A stretch of 64,000 bases of DNA from positions 248,001 to 312,000 of the forward strand of contig NZ_JACIJI010000002.1 in the NCBI RefSeq assembly GCF_014199335.1. The letters run 5' to 3'. Source of the DNA: Stakelama sediminis (GTDB taxonomy: Bacteria > Pseudomonadota > Alphaproteobacteria > Sphingomonadales > Sphingomonadaceae). The notes below the pieces were generated by a model. It was given only the letters and a program-made list of their open reading frames with translations, was not told the origin of the DNA and did no database searches. The position numbers were made by a program, and so were the translations under genes. Position 1 is the first letter of the stretch, and every line of letters starts with the position of its first letter. Below, one piece after another: positions 9,356-17,872 of the stretch.

Positions 9356-9592
9356 TTACATGTTGTCTTCGATGTTGTCGGCCGCCATCTCAGCGTTGTC
9401 GGCCTGATTTTCCAGCATCATCTGGTCAGACATGTTCGACGTGTTGTCGGCCATTGCGTCCAGATTGTCAGCGGTAGCTTCCAGATTGTCAGCCATCATC
9501 GCTGCGGTGTTGTTGGTGGTATCGGTGTGGCTGTTGCAGGCGGCCAAAGACATCAGGCCGGCGGCAGCCGCGACGAAAACGATCTTCTTCAT
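9356..9592 (-). CDS. Small lipoprotein with heptad ADN repeats
   Basis: A 78-residue secreted lipoprotein that I do not recognise as a named family. The signal MKKIVFVAAAAGLMSLAAC ends in a lipobox with Cys at residue 19. The mature part is short, acidic and regular: ADNLEAT, ADNLDAM, ADNTSNM, SDQMMLE follow each other at seven-residue steps, then further ADN units lead to the end (EDNM). This periodicity suggests a helical coiled-coil rod, as in Braun-type lipoproteins, but there is no C-terminal lysine for attachment to peptidoglycan. The start is fixed by the lipoprotein signal and by GGGAGC upstream; the open frame extends 26 codons further but that part is not signal-like. It diverges from ettA. 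Confidence 0.75.
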   Translation of the reverse strand: MKKIVFVAAAAGLMSLAACNSHTDTTNNTAAMMADNLEATADNLDAMADNTSNMSDQMMLENQADNAEMAADNIEDNM

Positions 9593-9876
9593 TGCGTTGC
9601 TCCCAAAACGAATCTGTTTCGCGGCCGGCCCGAACGCCGTCGCGAAGTTGTCCCCATACCGTGCCAGCACATGCCGTCAATGGGAAATTCATCTTCGACC
9701 CGGCACGGTACACCCTTTTGGGCCTTGGATTTTCGGGTGAAGTCTCGTTTTTGAAAGAGGCCGGTCCCGCAATTGCGAAATGTGAATTCGCGATGGTCGT
9801 TTGCCAATGCCGGGTGCCGTCGCTATGTCGCGCGCGTAGTTTTCTCAATCGACAGTTCTGACGGAGTTTCCCGGCA

Positions 9877-11556
9877 ATGGCCGCTCAATACGCCTTCGTG
9901 ATGAAGGATATGACCAAGACGTTCCCCGGCGCGCAAAAGCCGGTGCTGAGCAATATCAACCTGCAATTCTATCAGGATGCCAAGATCGGCATCGTCGGCC
10001 CCAATGGTGCCGGTAAATCGACGCTGATGAAGATCATGGCAGGCATCGACACCGATTTTTCGGGCGAGGCCTGGCCGGGCGAAAATATCACCGTCGGCTA
10101 TCTTGCGCAGGAACCCGAACTCGACACGTCCAAGACGGTGCTGGAAAACGTCAAGGACGGCGCTCGCGACGTTGCGGACATGGTGGACCGGTTCAACGAA
10201 ATCTCGATGCTGATGGCGGACCCGCCGGAAGATGCCGATTTCGATGCGCTGATGACCGAAATGGGCGAGTTGCAGGAAAAGATCGACGCGGTCGATGGCT
10301 GGACGCTCGATAACCAGCTTGAAATTGCGATGGAGGCATTGCGGTGCCCGCCCGGTGACTGGCCGGTCGAAAATCTTTCAGGCGGTGAAAAACGCCGGAT
10401 CGCGCTGACCCGGCTATTGATTCAGAAGCCGTCGATCCTGCTTCTCGACGAACCGACCAACCACCTTGACGCGGAAAGCGTCGAATGGCTGGAAAACCAT
10501 CTGAAGGAATATGCCGGTGCGGTGCTGATGATCACCCACGACCGCTATTTCCTCGACAATGTGGTCGGTTGGATCCTCGAACTCGATCGCGGCAAATATT
10601 TCCCGTACGAAGGCAATTATTCGACCTATCTGGAGAAGAAGGCCAAGCGCCTCGAACAGGAATCGCGCGAGGAGTCCGGTCGCCAGAAGGCGATCAAGGA
10701 TGAGCTGGAATGGATTCGCGCCGGTGTCAAAGGCCGGCAGACCAAGTCCAAGGCACGTATCGCCAAGTTCGACCAGTTGGTCGAGGCGCAGAAGGATCGT
10801 GCGCCCGGCAAGGCATCGATCGTCATTCAGGTTCCCGAACGCCTGGGCGGCAAGGTCATCGAGGCCAAAAACATTTCGAAGGCCTATGGCGACAAGCTGC
10901 TGTTCGAGGATTTGTCCTTCATGCTGCCGCCGGGCGGGATTGTCGGTGTGATCGGCCCGAACGGTGCCGGTAAGTCGACGCTGTTCAAGATCATCACCGG
11001 TCAGGAACAGCCCGACAGCGGGGAGGTCGATATCGGCCCGACCGTGCATCTGGGCTATGTCGATCAGAGCCGCGACCATCTCGATCCCAAGCACAATGTA
11101 TGGGAAGAGATTTCGGACGGCCTCGACTATGTGAAGGTCAATGGTCACGACATGTCGACGCGCGCTTATGTCGGCGCGTTCAACTTCAAGGGGCAGGACC
11201 AGCAGAAGAATGTCGGCAAGCTGTCGGGCGGTGAGCGCAACCGAGTGCACCTTGCCAAGATGCTGAAGGAGGGCGGCAACGTCCTGCTGCTCGACGAACC
11301 GACCAACGACCTCGACGTCGAAACGCTGGGCGCGCTGGAAGAGGCGGTGGAGAATTTCGCGGGCTGCGCGGTGGTCATCAGCCACGATCGTTTCTTCCTC
11401 GACCGTCTGGCGACCCACATCCTGGCATTCGAAGGCGACAGCCATGTCGAATGGTTCGAAGGCAATTTCGAAGCCTATGAGGAGGACAAGCGCCGTCGTC
11501 TGGGCGATGCGGCGGATCGTCCGACACGGCTTGCCTATAAGAAGCTGACGCGCTGA
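9877..11556 (+). CDS. ettA: Energy-dependent translational throttle EttA (ABC-F)
   Basis: A 559-residue soluble ABC-F protein with two nucleotide-binding domains and no membrane part, nearly the length of E. coli EttA. Domain 1 has Walker A GPNGAGKS at 41-48, LSGGEKRR, and LLLDEPTNHLD; domain 2 repeats GPNGAGKS, LSGGERNR and LLLDEPTNDLD. The linker between them (the P-site tRNA interaction motif) is the highly charged segment around KKAKRLEQESREESGRQ. EttA binds the ribosomal E site and gates entry of initiation complexes into elongation according to the ATP/ADP ratio. A strong intrinsic terminator follows directly. Confidence 0.95.
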   Translation: MAAQYAFVMKDMTKTFPGAQKPVLSNINLQFYQDAKIGIVGPNGAGKSTLMKIMAGIDTDFSGEAWPGENITVGYLAQEPELDTSKTVLENVKDGARDVADMVDRFNEISMLMADPPEDADFDALMTEMGELQEKIDAVDGWTLDNQLEIAMEALRCPPGDWPVENLSGGEKRRIALTRLLIQKPSILLLDEPTNHLDAESVEWLENHLKEYAGAVLMITHDRYFLDNVVGWILELDRGKYFPYEGNYSTYLEKKAKRLEQESREESGRQKAIKDELEWIRAGVKGRQTKSKARIAKFDQLVEAQKDRAPGKASIVIQVPERLGGKVIEAKNISKAYGDKLLFEDLSFMLPPGGIVGVIGPNGAGKSTLFKIITGQEQPDSGEVDIGPTVHLGYVDQSRDHLDPKHNVWEEISDGLDYVKVNGHDMSTRAYVGAFNFKGQDQQKNVGKLSGGERNRVHLAKMLKEGGNVLLLDEPTNDLDVETLGALEEAVENFAGCAVVISHDRFFLDRLATHILAFEGDSHVEWFEGNFEAYEEDKRRRLGDAADRPTRLAYKKLTR

Positions 11557-11596
11557 TCGGTAGCGCGGGGTGAACGGCCTCCGCCTCGGAATATGG

Positions 11597-11632
11597 AAAG
11601 GGCGTCCTGACCGGTGGCTGGACGCCCTTTTT
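11597..11632 (+). terminator. Intrinsic terminator of ettA
   Basis: AAAGGGCGTCC (11597-11607) pairs perfectly with GGACGCCCTTT (11620-11630) over 11 bases, with a 12-base loop and a run of five Ts in all. It begins 41 bases after the ettA stop and ends just before the stop of the convergent M28 gene. Confidence 0.9.
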
Positions 11633-11634
11633 AC

Positions 11635-13287
11635 TTACTGCCGCTGGTCGGCGGTTTTTGCCCGGATCTTGGCAAAGGCGAAATCGGGCCGCCATTTCGG
11701 CCATTGGCGTGAATCGGCGAGCTTTTCACCGACATCGTAGAGCAGGTCGACATCTTGCGCCGCGCCGCGCAGATCCCAGTCCTTGCTCCAGCTATCGCAG
11801 GTCTGGTGATAGCATTTCATATAGTCGTCGAGCCATGCCTGACCGGCCTTCAGCCCACCTTGCCTGAGGTCGGGCGGGCCGCCCAGCGCCATGATGAGCA
11901 GTGAAGGAACACCGCGTCGGGCGACCGAGAAGTGGTCGGCGCGGAAGAATAGTCCGCGCTCGGTAAAGGTCTCCGGTACGACTGTGCGGCCTTGCGTGGC
12001 GGCAGCCTCTTCCAGGTCCTTATCGAGGGTCGAATTGCCCTTGCCGACCAGCACGACATTCTTGGCCGGACCTGCGGTTTGCAGGATATCCATGTTGAGG
12101 TCCGCCACGGTCTTGGCGAGCGGGATATAAGGATGCTCGGCATAATATTCCGATCCCAGCAATCCGCGTTCCTCTCCCGTCCATGCCGCAAACAGCAACG
12201 TACGGTCCGGCTCCGGTGAAGCCTTGAACATCCGGGCAAGCTCCAGCACGCCCGCAATGCCCAGCCCGTCGTCATTCGCGCCGGGGCGCATTGTGCGGCC
12301 TTGCGCATCGGGCTTGCCGATGCCGTATGCGTCCCAGTGCGCGCCGATCATGATGGCTTCGTCGGGATGGGTCTTGCCCGCGATCTTGCCGATGACGTTG
12401 CGGCTTTCGATGTGATGCACCGTGACGGGCAAGTCGGCATTGAACCGAAGCCCCTTCAACTCCACCGGATGGAAGGAGGCGGAACGCGCCTCAACGCGCA
12501 GCTTTGCCAGGTCCAGCCCGGCCGCCGCGAACATCCGCTTGGCAAGGTCGCCGCGAATCCAGCCCTGAAGCGGGATCGTCCTGGCATCCGGCCCGTGCAG
12601 AATGTCGTAATTCTCGCCGTTCGATGCGGATACCGTCTGCCAGCCATAGCCCGCAGCATCGGTGTCATGAATGATGAGCGCAGCCGCGGCGCCGCGACGG
12701 GCGGCCTCTTCGAACTTGTAGGTCCAGCGCCCGTAATAGGTCATGCGACGCCCGCCGAAACGGCCATAGGCGTCCTCACCCTTCACCGCCTTGAAATCAG
12801 GATCGTTGACCAGAAAGACGACAACCTTCCCGGCGACATCGACATTCTTGAAGTCATCCCAGTTCGCTTCCGGCGCGTCGACGCCATAGCCGACAAAGAC
12901 CATCGGCGCATTTTTGATCGTCACCAGCTTGTCGGGGCGAACGGTGGTGAGATTGATATTGTCGCCCTGTTTAAGCGCGATTGCCTGCGTGCCCGTAATC
13001 GACAGTTTCCCGTCGGGGTTGATCTGGGTGCGGATCATCGGCACCTTCTGTGTCCACTGGCCGTCGGGTCCGGCAGGTTGCAGGCCCAGCGCCTTCATCT
13101 GCTTGATCAGATAGTCGACGGTGCGATTTTCACCCTCGGTACCGGGGCTGCGGCCCTGAAAGGGCGGCGATGCGATCGTCTTGACGATTGCCGACATGCG
13201 TGCCGGACTCGCTTTGGGCGTCTGGGCGATGGCCGGGGCGGCCAGGGCTAGTCCGGCAACGGCGAGAGAAGGAATAATGGCGCGCAT
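11635..13287 (-). CDS. M28 family zinc aminopeptidase with PA domain, exported
   Basis: A 550-residue exported peptidase. A Sec signal (MRAIIPSLAVAGLALAAPAIAQ) sets the start at 13287 with GGGAG upstream. A protease-associated insert occupies roughly residues 130-250 (around VDVAGKVVVFLVNDPDF). The M28 zinc site follows: H and D in GAHWDAYG, D in GANDDGLGIAGV, the catalytic and ligand glutamates in GEERGLLGSEYY, D in ADLNMD, and a late H in RADHFSVARRGVPS. Family members remove N-terminal residues from peptides using two zinc ions, here in the periplasm or outside the cell. It is the last of a minus-strand series (selO, acyP, putP, GGCT, M28), though the 73-base gap before it leaves room for its own promoter. 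Confidence 0.88.
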   Translation of the reverse strand: MRAIIPSLAVAGLALAAPAIAQTPKASPARMSAIVKTIASPPFQGRSPGTEGENRTVDYLIKQMKALGLQPAGPDGQWTQKVPMIRTQINPDGKLSITGTQAIALKQGDNINLTTVRPDKLVTIKNAPMVFVGYGVDAPEANWDDFKNVDVAGKVVVFLVNDPDFKAVKGEDAYGRFGGRRMTYYGRWTYKFEEAARRGAAAALIIHDTDAAGYGWQTVSASNGENYDILHGPDARTIPLQGWIRGDLAKRMFAAAGLDLAKLRVEARSASFHPVELKGLRFNADLPVTVHHIESRNVIGKIAGKTHPDEAIMIGAHWDAYGIGKPDAQGRTMRPGANDDGLGIAGVLELARMFKASPEPDRTLLFAAWTGEERGLLGSEYYAEHPYIPLAKTVADLNMDILQTAGPAKNVVLVGKGNSTLDKDLEEAAATQGRTVVPETFTERGLFFRADHFSVARRGVPSLLIMALGGPPDLRQGGLKAGQAWLDDYMKCYHQTCDSWSKDWDLRGAAQDVDLLYDVGEKLADSRQWPKWRPDFAFAKIRAKTADQRQ

Positions 13288-13360
13288 CAACAAGGCTCCC
13301 AACGGATGATGCGTCCTGCCTAGCAGGATGAGGCAGGCCAATTCCACCCGATGCGTGAGA

Positions 13361-13738
13361 TTATCTGGCCGGTGGTCGCCAGCGTCCTGACGAAAGCGGC
13401 CTCAAGCCGGTGACCGGACGATTATAGACATAGGTCCATACCGCAATGCCCCCGGCGGTGGTTGCCGGTACCCGCAGATATTCGGATAATTTGGGTTGAT
13501 CTGGGCGATAATCCTCCACCGCATCAATCGCTGCGAGCAGAGTGGGATCGAGAAGCTCGAACACTTCGCCGTGCACACTGCCGTTCGCATTGCGCACCAA
13601 TGCAGGATATTCCCCACAATCGAACAGCGCGCCCGTCACTGTGTCATCGCACAGATAGCGGGCGCGCTGCGCAAGGTTGCATTGATGATAATAGAAGCCG
13701 CCGCGCTGAAGCGTTCCGTAAAAGAAGAAACGCTCCAT
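13361..13738 (-). CDS. Gamma-glutamylcyclotransferase family protein (AIG2-like)
   Basis: A 125-residue protein of the GGCT/AIG2 fold. The diagnostic YGTL motif opens the protein (FFYGTLQRGG), and the glutamate in AIDAVEDY is in the position of the general base. The family turns gamma-glutamyl amines or dipeptides into 5-oxoproline and a free amine or amino acid; the substrate of this small bacterial type is not known. It lies 15 bases downstream of putP on the same strand and is probably cotranscribed with that proline importer, which would fit a role in glutamate/proline-type metabolism. The ribosome-binding site is weak (AAGG). Confidence 0.75.
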   Translation of the reverse strand: MERFFFYGTLQRGGFYYHQCNLAQRARYLCDDTVTGALFDCGEYPALVRNANGSVHGEVFELLDPTLLAAIDAVEDYRPDQPKLSEYLRVPATTAGGIAVWTYVYNRPVTGLRPLSSGRWRPPAR

Positions 13739-13753
13739 GCGCAGGGCGCGGCC

Positions 13754-15199
13754 TTATTCCGCCGCGACCGGCTGGATCGTCTGGGCCTTGTCGCCTTCCA
13801 ATATGCTGACCAGCCAGATCGAAACCCAGGCGATCACGAAACCGGGGACGATTTCATAAAGCCAGTCGCTCCAGCCAAGCGCAATCCAGATGCCGACGGT
13901 GACGGCACCGAGGATCATGCCGACAAGTGCCCCGTTACGGGTAATCTTATCCCAGGTCAGGCTGAGGATCACCAGCGGCCCGAACGCCGCGCCGAATCCG
14001 GCCCATGCATAGGACACGATGTTGAGCACCGATGCGCCAGGGTTCCATGCAATCGCGAGCGCGATCAGCGCGACCACCAGCACTGCGATACGCCCGGCCA
14101 GCACCAGTTCTTTCTGGCTGGCGTCACGACGCAGGAAACGGCGGTAATAATCCTCCACCAGCGAGCTGGACGACACCAGTAACTGTGAGGAAATGGTCGA
14201 CATGACCGCCGCCAGAATGGCCGCGAGCAGGAAGCCCGATATCCACGGGTTGAACAGCACGTCGGACAGCACGATGAAGATCGTTTCGGGGTCGTCGATT
14301 TTCACATTGTTTTCGGTTGCATAGGCAAGACCGGCAAGACCGACCGAGAGCGAACCGACGAGCGTCACGAACATCCAGCTCATGCCGATATTGCGCGAGG
14401 TCGGAATGTCCTTGCGGGAACGGATCGCCATGAAGCGGACGATGATATGCGGTTGCCCGAAATAGCCCAGCCCCCAGGCCAATGAGGATATGAGGCCGAG
14501 TGCGCCGACCCCTTTCAGCAAGCTAAGATGTGTGGGGTCCACCGAACGGATGACCTGTCCGGCATGGTCCCATCCGCCCGCGCCCTGCATCGCCACGATC
14601 GGCACCATGATCATTGCAACGAACATGATGCAGCCCTGCACGAAGTCGGTCAGGCTGACCGCCAGAAAACCGCCGAACAGCGTATAGGCAACGACGACGC
14701 CGCCGGTCAGGAAGAGGCCGAGGCGATAGCTTTCGCCGAACGCGCTGTCGAACAGCTTGCCGCCCGCCACCAGACCGGAGGCGGTATATAGCGTGAAGAA
14801 GATGATGATGACGGCTGACGACACCACCTGTACCGAAACGCCGTTGGGAAAGCGCTTGCCGAAATAGTCGGGAATGGTCAGCGCATCGCCGACCTCTACC
14901 GTGCGATCGCGCAGGCGAGGGGCGACCACCAGCCAGTTGATGAAGGCGCCGATGAAAAGGCCGACGCCGATCCACGCCTTGGACAGGCCGGCAGCGAACA
15001 TCGCGCCCGGCAGGCCGAGCATCAGCCAGCCGGACATATCGGCGGCACCCGCCGACAAAGCGGTCACGCCGGGGCCCAGCGAACGACCGCCCAGCACATA
15101 GCCGTCAATATCGCTTGTCGATTTGCGCCAGGCATAAAAGCCGATGCCCAGCATCGCGATGAAATAGATCGCGAGACTTACAATTGTTCCTGTTTGCAT
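13754..15199 (-). CDS. putP: Sodium/proline symporter PutP
   Basis: A 481-residue member of the sodium:solute symporter family with about thirteen hydrophobic segments. The N-terminal stretch, SDIDGYVLGGRSLGPGVTALSAGAADMSGWLMLGLPGA, matches PutP, including the AADMSGW segment that contributes to sodium and proline binding. The protein imports L-proline with Na+ across the inner membrane. It lies between acyP (51 bases upstream) and a GGCT-family gene. No proline dehydrogenase gene is present in the window. Confidence 0.92.
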   Translation of the reverse strand: MQTGTIVSLAIYFIAMLGIGFYAWRKSTSDIDGYVLGGRSLGPGVTALSAGAADMSGWLMLGLPGAMFAAGLSKAWIGVGLFIGAFINWLVVAPRLRDRTVEVGDALTIPDYFGKRFPNGVSVQVVSSAVIIIFFTLYTASGLVAGGKLFDSAFGESYRLGLFLTGGVVVAYTLFGGFLAVSLTDFVQGCIMFVAMIMVPIVAMQGAGGWDHAGQVIRSVDPTHLSLLKGVGALGLISSLAWGLGYFGQPHIIVRFMAIRSRKDIPTSRNIGMSWMFVTLVGSLSVGLAGLAYATENNVKIDDPETIFIVLSDVLFNPWISGFLLAAILAAVMSTISSQLLVSSSSLVEDYYRRFLRRDASQKELVLAGRIAVLVVALIALAIAWNPGASVLNIVSYAWAGFGAAFGPLVILSLTWDKITRNGALVGMILGAVTVGIWIALGWSDWLYEIVPGFVIAWVSIWLVSILEGDKAQTIQPVAAE

Positions 15200-15250
15200 G
15201 GCGCGCCGTGTAACAAACCAAAGCGGCTGCGGCCACCCCCTGCTTTGCGG

Positions 15251-15526
15251 TCAAACGGTCGGGCGGCGGCTGAACATGTCGAACCTCTCACACACGACGT
15301 CTTCGTACTTCACCGATTCGACCTGCGATCTTGGTGGACCGGTCCTGCATTTTTGTATGAGATCATTGAGTTTTTCCTCGGCTGCGGTGGCGAGGATTTC
15401 GACGCTGCCGTCGCGTCGATTGCGAACCCAGCCGGTGATTTCCAGCTCGCGTGCGGCCTGTACGGTCCAGTTGCGAAAGAAGACGCCCTGAACCCGTCCG
15501 GTGACGGTGATACGGCGCGTGATCAT
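15251..15526 (-). CDS. acyP: Acylphosphatase
   Basis: A 91-residue cytoplasmic enzyme that hydrolyses carboxyl-phosphate bonds of acyl phosphates such as acetyl phosphate and carbamoyl phosphate. The active-site loop GRVQGVFFRNW carries the phosphate-binding arginine, and GWVRNRRDGSVEI has the catalytic asparagine. The length is standard. The start ATG 15526 overlaps the stop of the upstream SelO gene by four bases (ATGA), so the two are translationally coupled. Confidence 0.92.
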   Translation of the reverse strand: MITRRITVTGRVQGVFFRNWTVQAARELEITGWVRNRRDGSVEILATAAEEKLNDLIQKCRTGPPRSQVESVKYEDVVCERFDMFSRRPTV

Positions 15527-16920
15527 GCCAGCGCTTCTCCCATCTCCCGAATCGCTTCTACCTTTCTGTGAAACGGTTCCCAGTCGTCGGTCAGGTCGAT
15601 CGCCGACCAGGTGGATTCGACTTCGTCGATCAGCATCGAGCAGGGGGCCTCTCCGCTCCAATAGGCATGGTCGCGGGCTTTGCGGGCGGTATATTCCGCA
15701 AGCTGTTCGCGCAGGGTATCGAAATGCTCGCCATAGTGTGACGGTATCACGCCACCGAAGCAGTCGAAAAAGAACCGGTCGATCGGCATTTGGCTGGCGC
15801 GGAGGGCTTTTTCCATCGTTTCGATCAGAATGCCGTCCGTCTCGGTTCCGCGCGGGATAACGCCCAGACGCCATAGCAAAGCCCCGCTCACTTCTGCCTG
15901 ATAGCGCGGTCCGAACTGTTCCAATACGGCGATCAGCGGCTCGGCATCGACCAGCATACGAAGCGAAATGGCGAGTTGCGCCACGTCCCAGTGAATGGCT
16001 TCGGGCTGGCGACCGAATGCGTACAGTCCGGCATGATCGAAATAGGCGGCGACAAAAGCCGGATTCCAGGTCGGATTGAACCGCCAGGGCCCGTAATCGA
16101 AACTCTCGCCGGTAATGTTGATATTGTCGGAATTGAGCACGCCGTGGATGAAACCTGCCGCCATATAGCGCGCTGCAAGCCGGGCTGTCCGCGCGACCAC
16201 AAGTTCCAGAAGGCGCACGGGCGGGTTCTCGCCCGGTTCCTCGCCATACAGTTCGCGCAGAACATAGGCGATCAGGCGCTCCATTGCGTCTGTATCCTGA
16301 TGATAGGCGAGTCGCTGAAACGTGCCGATCCGGATATGGCTGTGGCTCAGCCGGACCAGCACCGCCGAGCGGGTAGGAGAAGGTTCGTCATTGCGTTGCA
16401 GTGCTTCGCCCGTTTCTATAAGCGAAAAGCTGCGCGACGTCGGTACCCCCAGCGCCTCCAGCATTTCGGTCGCCAATACTTCGCGCACCCCGCCTTTCAG
16501 GGTCAGGCGTCCGTCACCGAACCGGCTCCACGGCGTCTGCCCGGACCCCTTGGTGCCGAGGTCCATTAGCCGATCGTCGTCGTCCCGAAGCTGCGCGAAC
16601 AGGAAGCCGCGCCCGTCGCCGATTTCAGGATTATACACCCTGAACTGATGCCCGTGATACCGCAGCGCCAACGGTTCACCGAGAGAACCGGAAAGCGGTT
16701 TGAACCGACCGAAATGATCGACCCATTCCCTGTCACTCAAGCCATCCAGACCGACCTGCGCCGCCGCCCGGTCATTGCGGAAACGCAATCTGGTTTCGGG
16801 AAAGTCGGCAGCGCGGACCATGTCGTAAAACGGATCGCCCAGGCGCATAATGCGGTTTTCGGGACGATAGGATCCCTTTTGCGATGACGATGCAGGAGAA
16901 GCTTGCGGTGCGTAGGCCAT
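15523..16920 (-). CDS. selO: SelO family protein (protein AMPylase, YdiU type)
   Basis: A 465-residue pseudokinase-fold enzyme that transfers AMP from ATP to serine, threonine or tyrosine of target proteins; in E. coli and yeast it is linked to redox regulation. Conserved blocks are visible in order: LALRYHGHQFRVYNPEIGDGRGFLFAQ, DLGTKGSGQTPWSR with the ATP-binding lysine, and GVLNSDNINITGESFDYGPW with the metal-binding Asn and Asp. There is no C-terminal selenocysteine, as is usual in bacterial short forms. The start ATG 16920 has no good ribosome-binding site, and the divergent hydrolase starts only 18 bases away, so the promoters must overlap or the start lies further in (ATG 16848). Confidence 0.88.
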   Translation of the reverse strand: MAYAPQASPASSSQKGSYRPENRIMRLGDPFYDMVRAADFPETRLRFRNDRAAAQVGLDGLSDREWVDHFGRFKPLSGSLGEPLALRYHGHQFRVYNPEIGDGRGFLFAQLRDDDDRLMDLGTKGSGQTPWSRFGDGRLTLKGGVREVLATEMLEALGVPTSRSFSLIETGEALQRNDEPSPTRSAVLVRLSHSHIRIGTFQRLAYHQDTDAMERLIAYVLRELYGEEPGENPPVRLLELVVARTARLAARYMAAGFIHGVLNSDNINITGESFDYGPWRFNPTWNPAFVAAYFDHAGLYAFGRQPEAIHWDVAQLAISLRMLVDAEPLIAVLEQFGPRYQAEVSGALLWRLGVIPRGTETDGILIETMEKALRASQMPIDRFFFDCFGGVIPSHYGEHFDTLREQLAEYTARKARDHAYWSGEAPCSMLIDEVESTWSAIDLTDDWEPFHRKVEAIREMGEALA

Positions 16921-16938
16921 AAGGCGATATGGGGAACG

Positions 16939-17811
16939 ATGCACGACCAGCGCAACCAACCTGTTTTCACCGATGGCTATTGGTGGTCGAACGACGGCCT
17001 TCGCCTGCACTATCGCGACTATCCTGGGAGGAAGGATCGTCCGCCGATTCTGTGTCTGCCGGGGCTGACCCGTAATGTGCGCGATTTCGAAGCGGTGGCC
17101 GAACGGCTGTCGGGCGAATGGCGGGTGATCGTGGCGGAGATGCGCGGTCGCGGCGAAAGCGCCTACGCCAAGGATCCGATGAGCTATGTACCGCTTACCT
17201 ATCTTCAGGATGTGGAGGCGCTGCTCAACACGCTTGAACTGGAGCGGGTGGTGCTGTTCGGAACGTCGCTCGGCGGCATTTTGAGCATGTTGCTGACGTC
17301 TGCCGATGGAGACAGGGTTGCGGGAATTCTGCTCAACGATGTCGGGCCGGAGCTGGAAATCGACGGACTGGCGCGGATTCGTACCTATGTCGGCAAGGCG
17401 GCGACCTATCCGACCTGGATGCACGCCGCGCGTGCTACGGCGGAGGCGAATGCCGATGTCTATCCGAAATATGAGATCGAGGACTGGCTGCGCATGGCGA
17501 AACAGCTCTATCGCCTCAACCCCAATGGCCGGATCACCCTGGATTACGATATGCGGATCGCCGAACCGTTCAATGTGCCCGGCAACGAAGCCGGCCCCGA
17601 TATGTGGCGCGCCTATGATACGCTGAAAGGACGGCCGGGACTGATCGTGCGTGGTGCCAATTCGGATATTCTGGGGGCCGCCACGGCGGAACGTATGGCG
17701 AACCGGTTCGAAGGGGTGGAACTGGTGACGGTTCCGGATACGGGCCATGCTCCGACACTGGACGAACCGGAAGCAGTGGCGGGAATTGATCGCCTGCTGG
17801 CACGCATTTAA
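16939..17811 (+). CDS. Alpha/beta hydrolase
   Basis: A 290-residue cytoplasmic alpha/beta hydrolase. The oxyanion/HG-type block CLPGLTRN comes first, the nucleophile elbow is G-T-S-L-G in LFGTSLGGIL, the acid is D in GANSDIL, and the catalytic histidine is in DTGHAPTLDEP. This arrangement is that of small carboxylesterases, lactonases and related enzymes; the natural substrate cannot be inferred. The start ATG 16939 follows GGGGA at four bases; an in-frame start at 16903 is less likely because it lies inside the divergent SelO start region. There is no signal peptide. Confidence 0.85.
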   Translation: MHDQRNQPVFTDGYWWSNDGLRLHYRDYPGRKDRPPILCLPGLTRNVRDFEAVAERLSGEWRVIVAEMRGRGESAYAKDPMSYVPLTYLQDVEALLNTLELERVVLFGTSLGGILSMLLTSADGDRVAGILLNDVGPELEIDGLARIRTYVGKAATYPTWMHAARATAEANADVYPKYEIEDWLRMAKQLYRLNPNGRITLDYDMRIAEPFNVPGNEAGPDMWRAYDTLKGRPGLIVRGANSDILGAATAERMANRFEGVELVTVPDTGHAPTLDEPEAVAGIDRLLARI

Positions 17812-17872
17812 TCGGTACAGTGCAAGTAAAACGGATGACGGCGCGAGGTTTGACCGCTAGGCAGCATTTCCG

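Noticed and set aside
9772..9794. Dyad ATTGCGAA...TTCGCGAT between the lipoprotein gene and ettA
   Set aside because: The arms match at most positions but it is 82 bases before ettA without a visible promoter, so no function can be argued.
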